Assembly: GCA_026400815.1 (NCBI GenBank)
Contig: JAPLOI010000075.1
Location: forward strand, 178,929-242,928
Direction of reading: 5' to 3'
Length of the DNA stretch: 64,000 nucleotides
Source of the DNA: Alphaproteobacteria bacterium
Lineage (GTDB): Bacteria; Pseudomonadota; Alphaproteobacteria; Acetobacterales; Acetobacteraceae
The translations under genes and the position numbers were made by a program. Shown here piece after piece: positions 56,013 to 64,000 of the stretch; positions within the stretch are counted from its first letter, which is position 1; each line of letters begins with the position of its first letter. The notes under the pieces are model-generated. The model made no database searches, was not told where the DNA came from, and saw only the letters and a list, made by a program, of their open reading frames with translations.

Positions 56013-56040
56013 GGGGCGCTCCTGCAAGGGAGCGCCCTTT
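56013..56040 (+). terminator. Intrinsic terminator overlapping the next gene's ribosome site
   Basis: GGGCGCTCC at 56014-56022 pairs with GGAGCGCCC at 56029-56037; a T-G pair closes a GCAA tetraloop (56024-56027), and TTT follows. It ends the aminotransferase operon. GGGAG of its right arm is the only ribosome-site candidate for the TTG at 56039. Confidence 0.8.
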
Positions 56041-56590
56041 GTCTGACGCGGCGCCACCGCGCGACCCGCCGACCGTGGCCGCCCTGTTCTGGGGCTTCCT
56101 TTCCATCGGTGTGATCGGCTTCGGCGGTGTGTTGCCCTGGGCGCGCCGCATGATGGTGGAACAGCGCCGCTGGCTCACCCCGGCCGAGTTCACCGACCTG
56201 CTCGGCCTCTGCCAGTTCCTGCCCGGCCCCAACATCGTGAACCTCTCCGTCGCCCTCGGCAGCCGCTTCCGCGGCATTCCCGGCGCGGTTGCCGCCGTGG
56301 TCGGGCTGATCTCCCTGCCCATGGTGATCGTGATGACGCTCGGCGCCGTCTATGCCGCCTATGCCGACCACCCCGTGGTGGCGCAGGGCGCGGTGGGCCT
56401 GGCCGCCGCCGCCTCCGGCCTGGTCGTCGCCACCGCGCTGAAGATCGCCTCCCCCCTGCGCGGCAAGTGGCTGGGCATCGGCGTCGCCTTGCTGGTGCTC
56501 GTGGCCATCGCCGTCCTGCACCTGCCGCTGGTCCCCACCATGCTGGTGCTCGCCCCCGCCTCCATCCTGCTGCACTGGTGGCTTCAATGA
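56039..56590 (+). CDS. chrA: Chromate transporter, N-terminal-type CHR subunit
   Basis: 183 residues from TTG at 56039; no ATG in this frame gives the first helix. It begins MSDAAPPRDPPTVAALFWGFLSIGVIGFGGVLPWARR, followed by LLGLCQFLPGPNIVNLSVALGSRFRG, the CHR-domain signature. It is one half of a two-gene (short-chain) transporter; the second half overlaps by ATGA. CHR pairs export chromate by exchange with sulfate. The start region is sequestered in the terminator hairpin above. Confidence 0.85.
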   Translation: MSDAAPPRDPPTVAALFWGFLSIGVIGFGGVLPWARRMMVEQRRWLTPAEFTDLLGLCQFLPGPNIVNLSVALGSRFRGIPGAVAAVVGLISLPMVIVMTLGAVYAAYADHPVVAQGAVGLAAAASGLVVATALKIASPLRGKWLGIGVALLVLVAIAVLHLPLVPTMLVLAPASILLHWWLQ

Positions 56591-57123
56591 GCGACGGGGC
56601 AGGGGGCACCGCCCTGGAACTCGCCGGGGTCTTCGGCCAGCTCTCCCTCGTCTCGATCGGCGGCATCAACGCCGTCCTGCCGGAGCTGAAGCGCCAGGTC
56701 GTCGAACGCCATGGCTGGATGACAGCCGGCGACTTCGCCGCCCTCTACGCCCTGGCCCAGGCCGCCCCTGGCCCCAACATGCTGGTCTCCACCCTGATCG
56801 GCTGGCACGTGGCCGGTCTGGCCGGCGCCCTGGCCGCCACAGGCGCCCTGGTGGGCCCCTGCGCCCTGCTCACCTGGCTCGTGGCCGGCGCCTGGCACCG
56901 CTTCCGCGACCGCCCCTGGCGCCTGCTGGTGCAGTCCGGGCTGATGCCCGTCACCGCCGGTCTGGTGGTGGCCGCCGCCATCGTGCTGTCAGAGGCAACG
57001 GCCGTCTCACCCGGCCACGCCGTGCTCACGGCCATCGCGGCCGTGCTGCTCACGGCCACGCGCCTGCATCCACTCTGGGTACTCGCAGCAGGCGCCGCGC
57101 TCGGCGCCGCCGGTCTTCTCTAG
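56587..57123 (+). CDS. Chromate transporter, C-terminal-type CHR subunit
   Basis: 178 residues, six or so hydrophobic helices with the second CHR signature: GQLSLVSIGGINAVLPELKRQVVERHGWM and LYALAQAAPGPNMLVSTLIGWHVAG. It begins inside the stop of the first subunit, so expression is coupled. The two should form a heterodimer with opposite membrane orientation. It converges on the CHAP gene, 13 bases away. Confidence 0.88.
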   Translation: MSDGAGGTALELAGVFGQLSLVSIGGINAVLPELKRQVVERHGWMTAGDFAALYALAQAAPGPNMLVSTLIGWHVAGLAGALAATGALVGPCALLTWLVAGAWHRFRDRPWRLLVQSGLMPVTAGLVVAAAIVLSEATAVSPGHAVLTAIAAVLLTATRLHPLWVLAAGAALGAAGLL

Positions 57124-57136
57124 CGCCCCATCTGCC

Positions 57137-57979
57137 CTATCGCAGGCTGCGCTGCGGCGCATCCGAGACGAAGGTGTTGGTGCCGGGCGGCAGCACGCGC
57201 GTGCTCCAGGCATCCGCCACCTCGGAGTAGCGCGGCCCGCCCTGGTCAACCCGCGGGCGGGCGAGGTTATTGGCCACCATCATGCCGCGATCCGGCCGGT
57301 CGTAGATGAAGCCATAGGTCGGATACACGCTGCCGAACCCGCCACCGGGCAGGGAAACCTGCACCGCCGACCAGTCATTGCGCTCGGACACGTCGATCAC
57401 CGGCACGCTGCGCGCCACGCGGCCCTTGCCCTGGCCACCGGGGCCAGACCAGTTGGCGTGGTCCACTTCCACCGTGCGGCTGTCGATCACCCGCGCCACC
57501 ACGGCCACATGGCCCAGGCGCATGCGGTTGGTGGAACGGAAGGTCAGGATGCTGCCGGATTCCGGCCGGAAGCCGCGCTCATAGCTGCCAGCGGCCGAAT
57601 CCCACCATGCATGGGCATTGCCCTTCACCGCCATGCCCGTGGCCGCCCGCGCGAAGGGCACGCAGCTGATGCCGCCCCACTGCGAGACATTCACCGAATT
57701 GGCCGCCGCCAGCCGCGCCTTGGCCGCCTTGGGGTTACTGGTGGCCTTCAGGGCCGGGTCGCCCTGAACGCGCTGCTTCTGCGCGGCCTGCAGGCGGGAG
57801 CCGGGCTGCGGCAGGCCGGCGCGCGGGGAAATCGCCTGCGGCGCGGCAGCGCGCACGGGGCGGGCTTCCGAGCCCTGCGGACGGGCAGCATGCGCGTCGG
57901 TCGCAACCAGGGTCACGGTGCAAAGAGCGGCAATCGCCGCGGCAGAGCAGGTGGCGAGGAAGCGTCCGGTGAATCGCAT
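57137..57979 (-). CDS. CHAP-domain secreted peptidoglycan amidase/peptidase
   Basis: 280 residues from the ATG at 57979, with AGGAA upstream; this start gives a clean signal peptide (FLATCSAAAIAALCTVTLVA). A Pro/Arg/Ala-rich stretch follows, then the CHAP domain with Cys106 (GGISCVPFAR), His157 (LGHVAVVARV) and VDHANWSGP, the Cys-His-acid layout of NlpC/CHAP amidases that cut cell-wall peptides. The C-terminal ~55 residues are unique. Such proteins act in the periplasm in wall remodelling. Confidence 0.87.
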   Translation of the reverse strand: MRFTGRFLATCSAAAIAALCTVTLVATDAHAARPQGSEARPVRAAAPQAISPRAGLPQPGSRLQAAQKQRVQGDPALKATSNPKAAKARLAAANSVNVSQWGGISCVPFARAATGMAVKGNAHAWWDSAAGSYERGFRPESGSILTFRSTNRMRLGHVAVVARVIDSRTVEVDHANWSGPGGQGKGRVARSVPVIDVSERNDWSAVQVSLPGGGFGSVYPTYGFIYDRPDRGMMVANNLARPRVDQGGPRYSEVADAWSTRVLPPGTNTFVSDAPQRSLR

Positions 57980-58319
57980 GCGTCGGTTCCTGTGAGGTTG
58001 GCTGCGCATGGGTTTTGGCTAACAAGGGCGTTACGTGCCTGGCAACCTCAGAACGCACAGGTCGCAAGCCAGTCATGCAATTCCGTCGGATGAGCCTATG
58101 GATAACGTCCAAATTCAGGACGCACGTCCTATTCACCGCAATGTGAACTCATCTGTTGCAAAGATGCCTATTGCCTGTTGCTGAAATACCACGCCTTCCG
58201 GAAGGAGGCTGAAACCGACCCATCACGCCGCATACGCCACGCTGGGTCCGCAGAATCAATCACGGCGCGCCGTGGTGTGCGGCGCGCCGTGACATGTCAA
58301 GAAACAGTTAGTGATACGG
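57980..58319. other. Intergenic region (CHAP gene / ridA)
   Basis: 340 bases upstream of the leftward CHAP gene and downstream of the leftward ridA gene. It contains the CHAP ribosome site and, near 58260-58292, a 13-bp hairpin. I see no coding frame or RNA gene. Confidence 0.5.
58260..58292. terminator. Strong GC hairpin downstream of ridA
   Basis: TCACGGCGCGCCG at 58260-58272 pairs perfectly with CGGCGCGCCGTGA at 58280-58292 across a 7-base loop. It is 27 bases beyond the ridA stop on the minus strand. No long U-tract follows, so it may stabilise the 3' end rather than terminate directly. Confidence 0.5.
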
Positions 58320-58670
58320 TTACTTGCAGGCCGTAACCATGATCTCCACCAGCAGGCGGGCATCGGCCATGTTGGCTTCCACGCAGGCGCGCGCAGGTGC
58401 CCCGCCCTTCGGCAGCCACGCCGTCCAGATCTCGTTCATGGCGTCGCGGTCACGGATGTCCTTCACCCAGATCTGCGCCTGCAGCAGCCGGGTCTTGTCG
58501 GTCCCGTGCGTCTCCAGGATGGCGTCGATCTGGTCCAGGATCTCCTTGGTCTGGCCCTTCACGTCCTTGCTGGTGTCCTTGGCGGTGCAGCCCTGGACAT
58601 ACACGAAGCCATGGTACTCGACCGCCTTGGACAGAATGGCGTTCGGTTCGGTGCGGATGATCTTGCTCAT
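58320..58670 (-). CDS. RidA-family protein
   Basis: 116 residues from the ATG at 58670, preceded by GGGAG; the surrounding long frame is not coding before that. RTEPNAILSKAVEYHGFVYVQG and QTKEILDQIDAILETHGTDK match the RidA/YjgF fold, and RACVEANMADARLLVEIMVTA matches the C-terminal segment with the Arg and Glu that bind the imine. RidA proteins hydrolyse reactive enamine/imine by-products of PLP enzymes. It is divergent from the pnt operon, with 267 bases between starts. Confidence 0.88.
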   Translation of the reverse strand: MSKIIRTEPNAILSKAVEYHGFVYVQGCTAKDTSKDVKGQTKEILDQIDAILETHGTDKTRLLQAQIWVKDIRDRDAMNEIWTAWLPKGGAPARACVEANMADARLLVEIMVTACK

Positions 58671-58937
58671 CGAGAGCTCCCCCCAATGTCGGTGATGATG
58701 GTGGCCCCGCGGTTCTACGGTTCCCCCCGCCGCACGGCAAGCCGAACCCCGCGCGGGCATGACCGGGATCAAGGGGCAGCGCCGCCACACCCTGGTAGGA
58801 GCACCGGGCAGACCCTGCGCGCCCGTCCCCTTGTGGCCCCCGCCGGTCGAAGGCAAGCTGCTTGCCATCTCGCTGGCGCGTCCACGCCACCCGATCTGCG
58901 CGCCGACCCGGAAGACTGATGTCGAAAGGATGAGTGC

Positions 58938-60077
<1,140 letters not shown>

Positions 60078-60103
60078 CCCTCCCGGCATCCGGAGAAACA
60101 CCG

Positions 60104-60475
60104 ATGACCCCCGCCCAACTGGCCGACCAGGCCGCCACCCTCGCCCAGAACCTGCGCACTTATGCCGATGCCGCCGGCCCGGTGGCCGAGGCGGTGCAGC
60201 CCTTCGTCTTCCTGCTCGCCATTTTCCTGATGGCCTGCTTCGTCGGCTACTACGTGGTCTGGAACGTCACCCCCGCGCTGCACTCCCCGCTCATGGGCGT
60301 CACCAACGCCATCTCCTCGGTGATCGTCGTCGGCGCCATGCTCGCCACCGGGCTCGCCGAAAGCGGCTGGGCCCGCACCTTCGGCTTCATCGCCGTGATG
60401 CTCGCCGCCGTGAACATCTTCGGCGGCTTCGTCGTCACCCAGCGCATGCTCTCGATGTTCAAGAAGAAGGGCTGA
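60104..60475 (+). CDS. pntAB: NAD(P) transhydrogenase alpha subunit part 2 (membrane part)
   Basis: 123 residues. Three hydrophobic helices ([59 protein letters not shown]) and the short MLSMFKKKG tail match the membrane segment that completes PntA. It lies 26 bases after pntAA and 4 before pntB. Confidence 0.95.
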   Translation: MTPAQLADQAATLAQNLRTYADAAGPVAEAVQPFVFLLAIFLMACFVGYYVVWNVTPALHSPLMGVTNAISSVIVVGAMLATGLAESGWARTFGFIAVMLAAVNIFGGFVVTQRMLSMFKKKG

Positions 60476-60479
60476 GCAC

Positions 60480-61886
<1,407 letters not shown>

Positions 61887-61896
61887 GCAAGCAAGC

Positions 61897-61931
61897 GGTT
61901 CTTTTTTGAAAAAAAGAACCAAAAAACTTTA
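61897..61931. repeat. AT-rich hairpin, type 1 (solo copy), after pntB
   Basis: GGTTCTTTTTT and AAAAAAGAACC arms with GA between, then AAAAAACTTT. It matches the copy at 23038-23070. No type 2 partner is present here; a REP-like palindrome follows 30 bases later. Confidence 0.85.
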
Positions 61932-61960
61932 GCAACCAGCCAAACCCCTGTCCTCACCCC

Positions 61961-61988
61961 GTAGGGCGGGTCGCGAAGCGGACCCGCC
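61961..61988 (+). repeat. REP-like element, copy 2 (intact GTAG-headed palindrome)
   Basis: GTAG at 61961-61964, then GGCGGGTC at 61965-61972 and GACCCGCC at 61981-61988, complementary over 8 bp around GCGAAGCG. An inner CGC/GCG stem with a GAA loop is also possible if one G bulges. The form (GTAG head plus imperfect stem) is like REP elements mobilised by RAYT transposases. No RAYT gene is in the window. Confidence 0.7.
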
Positions 61989-62094
61989 ATCTCTCCCCCC
62001 TCCGGCGCCCGCCTCCCCTGTCAAACACAAAATTTCCCATAAACAAACATTTTTTCCTTTCTCACCGGTCTCGCCTGTGCTCAAATTCCCGGTG

Positions 62095-62495
62095 ATGACC
62101 CATCAACCCGCCGCACCGAGCGAAGCCGACGCACCGCGCCCCTGGGCGCGGGCGATCCTGCACGCCCAAATTCCGGCGCCGTTGAAGCTCCTGCTGCTGG
62201 CCCTATTCCGGCGCCGTTGAAGCTCCTGCTGCTGGCCCTGCTTGCCGCCTTCTCGATGGCCGAAGCCCCGCGCCGCACCCTGCGCGCCCTGCGCCAGGAC
62301 TGGCTCTTCTCCACGAACACCAACCTCAACGAAGACCTGGACTCCGTCCAAACCCCCCACGCCCTGCGCCGCCTGCTCCAACTCCGCGCCGAGATCGGCT
62401 GGCTCCTGCGCGGCAAGCCCAACCGCGGCATGGCCCTATCCGGCCAACGCGCGCCCGTACTCTGCCTGGCCCAACCCGCCCGCGCGCCGCCATAG
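62095..62495 (+). pseudogene. Small hypothetical gene frameshifted by a 35-bp tandem duplication
   Basis: From the ATG at 62095 the frame reads MTHQPAAPSEADAPRPWARA and stops at 62218 after 41 codons. Bases 62170-62204 are repeated exactly at 62205-62239. Because 35 is not a multiple of 3, the second copy shifts the frame. Removing one copy gives an intact 121-residue protein with a hydrophobic helix (PLKLLLLALLAAFSM), then RQDWLFSTNTNLNEDLD and an Arg/Leu-rich tail ending in QPARAPP. No family is recognised. Confidence 0.75.
62170..62239 (+). repeat. Perfect 35-bp direct tandem duplication
   Basis: Bases 62170-62204 equal 62205-62239 at every position. This is the cause of the frameshift in the gene at 62095. 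Exact identity suggests a recent event. Confidence 0.95.
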
Positions 62496-62581
62496 CCCGC
62501 GAACACCCCCCATCACCTCGAATCCGTCGCGAAAACCCCGCCCCCCGCGGCGACGACTCATGCCCGCACGCCGGCCGGAGC

Positions 62582-62830
62582 TTACCGCCAGCCGCGATGC
62601 CCCCAGCCGCCATACCTCCCGCCGCCATATCCCCCCCCGCCATACCCCCAGGGGCGATGGCCGTAGCTGGGCCGGTAGCCGCCGAAGCTGCCGCCCACAT
62701 AGATCGACGGCGGCGGCACGTACACCGGGGCCGGTGCCGCATAGTAGCTGTCCACCGGGTAGGCGACGCACCCGCCCAGGGCCAACACGAACAGGGCGGC
62801 AAGGGTAAGCTGGGAGAAAGGCCGGGGCAT
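62582..62830 (-). CDS. Small Gly/Tyr-rich lipoprotein
   Basis: 82 residues from the ATG at 62830, with GGAG 10 bases upstream. The signal (PRPFSQLTLAALFVLALGGC) ends in lipobox LGGC. The mature part is a low-complexity Tyr/Pro/Gly segment ending in GGYGGGRYGGWGHRGWR. Such short glycine-rich lipoproteins are frequent in this group, function unknown. It is divergent from the FecR-like gene. Confidence 0.72.
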   Translation of the reverse strand: MPRPFSQLTLAALFVLALGGCVAYPVDSYYAAPAPVYVPPPSIYVGGSFGGYRPSYGHRPWGYGGGGYGGGRYGGWGHRGWR

Positions 62831-62970
62831 GAAACAGCACTCCGCTGGGAACAGTGCGGTTCTGGTCCTTGAATGCGGCAGCCCGATGGTTGGCGGCGCC
62901 CCGGTCCTGCCACGAAGCCCACGCATGCTCCGGCATGGCCCAGGATGCAGCGGGCCGGAGAGCACGACCC

Positions 62971-64000
62971 ATGCGCCCGCTGATCCTCGTCCTGTCGCTG
63001 ATCGCCCTGCTCGCCGCCGCGCCGGCCCTGGCCCAGGCCCCCGCCGGTCGCCTCGCCGAAGCCAGTGGCGCCGTCTCGCTCCGCCCCATCGGCGGCACCT
63101 GGGCCGCCGCCCCGCGCGGCGCCGCCCTGCTGGAGGGCCAGACCCTGCGCACCGGCCCGCGCGCCCAGGCCGAGCTCGATCTCGGCGCCAACCGCCTGGG
63201 GCTGGACCCGGATACCATCCTGCGCATCGACAGCGCCCACCCCGGCATGCCGGCCTTCACGCTGGAGCAGGGCAGGGCGATGATCCTGCTGCGCAGCCTG
63301 CAACCGGGCCAGGTCGCCCGCATCAACCTGCCGCGCGGCAGCGTCACCCTGGCCGAGCCGGGCCTCTACGTGGTCTCGGCGCCGGAAGCCGGCCGCCCGG
63401 CCTCGGTCGGCGTCAGCCGCGGCCTCGCCCAGGTCTATGGCCCCGGCGTCTCGCTCGCCGTGCCGGCGGGCCAGACCGGCCTGTTCGGCGGAACTGATCC
63501 CGCCGGCCTGCGCCCCGGCGTCGCCGACGGCTTCCTGGCCGACGATTCCACCCCGCCACCGCCGCAGGTCGTCCGCCCCGCCACCCCGCCACCGCCCGCC
63601 ACCCCGATCGCGCCACCCCCCGACCTCGCCGGCCTGCCCGGCACCGACCCGCTGCGCCAGCAGGGCAGGTGGGACGACCTGCCAGAGTACGGCGCCGTCT
63701 GGTACCCGCCGGTCGCCCCGTACTGGAACCCCTATGCCGATCCCTGGCAGGCGGAGCGCTGGGGCTACGTGCCCTACACCAGCGGCGCCTGGATCATGAT
63801 CGGCCCGCGCTGGGCCTGGATGCCGCCGCGCCGCATCACGCCCCCGGCCTGGCGCTATGCCTACCCGCCGCCGGGCCTCGGCCAGCCGCGGCGCCCGCCG
63901 GTCACACCGCCCTTCGCCGCGCCACCCCTTTCGGCCCCCAACCCCTTCCCCGCGGCCCCGCACATCGTGGCGCCACGTCCCATGCCGCCTGCCGCCGTGC
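62971..64000 (+). CDS. FecR/DUF6600-like secreted protein (C-terminus outside the window)
   Basis: At least 343 residues; open to the end of the window. Signal peptide MRPLILVLSLIALLAAAPAL is followed by a FecR-like domain (GRLAEASGAVSLRP, GQTLRTGPRAQAELDLG, INLPRGSVTLAEPGLYVVSA), a Pro-rich linker near residue 190, and then Trp/Tyr/Pro-rich repeats (YGAVWYPPVAPYWNPYADPW) as in DUF6600 proteins. The family is exported and of unknown function. Confidence 0.8.
   Translation, partial: MRPLILVLSLIALLAAAPALAQAPAGRLAEASGAVSLRPIGGTWAAAPRGAALLEGQTLRTGPRAQAELDLGANRLGLDPDTILRIDSAHPGMPAFTLEQGRAMILLRSLQPGQVARINLPRGSVTLAEPGLYVVSAPEAGRPASVGVSRGLAQVYGPGVSLAVPAGQTGLFGGTDPAGLRPGVADGFLADDSTPPPPQVVRPATPPPPATPIAPPPDLAGLPGTDPLRQQGRWDDLPEYGAVWYPPVAPYWNPYADPWQAERWGYVPYTSGAWIMIGPRWAWMPPRRITPPAWRYAYPPPGLGQPRRPPVTPPFAAPPLSAPNPFPAAPHIVAPRPMPPAAV

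Overview
The window is strongly GC-rich DNA, densely coded on both strands. It most resembles an alphaproteobacterium of the Acetobacteraceae/Rhodospirillales type (Roseomonas-like). This placement is an inference from codon use, the split pntAA-pntAB-pntB operon, the ppx-rlmE pair, the many periplasmic-binding-protein transporters with twin-arginine signals, and the mix of LLM oxidoreductases, HSL-type hydrolases and PEP-CTERM proteins. No phage genes, transposase, CRISPR array or rRNA operon were seen. No recognisable DNA-binding transcription regulator was seen either.

Layout. (1) 1-14.4 kb: the tail of a GH15 glycosidase, then a leftward block with a very large RTX/Calx-beta surface protein and a four-gene MdtABC-type RND efflux operon (outer-membrane factor, adaptor, two permeases). 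(2) 14.4-24.4 kb: a metabolic island. A leftward CitE-like lyase and MaoC hydratase diverge from a rightward branched-chain-type ABC transporter (two ATPases, two tandem paralogous binding proteins, two permeases), followed by a secreted beta-helix protein and a PrpF-family isomerase. (3) 24.4-36.1 kb: a small basic orphan protein, an LLM oxidoreductase, a TauD-type dioxygenase, a serralysin-like secreted metalloprotease, an HSL-type esterase, a Pat-like acyl-CoA-synthetase/acetyltransferase fusion, an SDR, a DinB-like metal-binding protein and an orphan peptide-type binding protein. (4) 36.2-43.8 kb: housekeeping: tRNA-Gln(CTG), ppx, rlmE, guaB, an RsmB-type methyltransferase, a GNAT and guaA. 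(5) 43.9-50.7 kb: a divergent glycosyltransferase/PIG-L pair around an AT-rich promoter region, a CPBP membrane protease, a secreted protein of unknown function, a PEP-CTERM protein, a patch of two decayed genes, and a GH1-like protein. (6) 51.2-58.7 kb: an LLM monooxygenase, an archaemetzincin-like protein that has lost its zinc site, a membrane protein of unknown function, an ArsC-like reductase, serine-glyoxylate aminotransferase, a two-part chromate transporter, a CHAP amidase and RidA. (7) 58.9-64 kb: the proton-translocating transhydrogenase operon, a small gene broken by a 35-bp tandem duplication, a glycine-rich lipoprotein and the start of a FecR-like secreted protein.

How the parts work together. 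guaB and guaA are the two steps from IMP to GMP. pntAA-AB-B supplies NADPH from the proton gradient. The CitE/MaoC/ABC-transporter/PrpF neighbourhood looks like uptake and catabolism of a small branched or di/tricarboxylic acid. The two RTX-repeat proteins need a type I exporter that is not in the window.

The most unusual items are the zinc-site-less archaemetzincin homologue (52491-53147), the Pat-like fusion missing both synthetase catalytic elements (30380-32728), a family of AT-rich hairpins that occurs as an inverted pair at two loci, a GTAG-headed REP-like palindrome, the 35-bp frameshifting duplication, and a terminator hairpin that contains the next gene's ribosome binding site.
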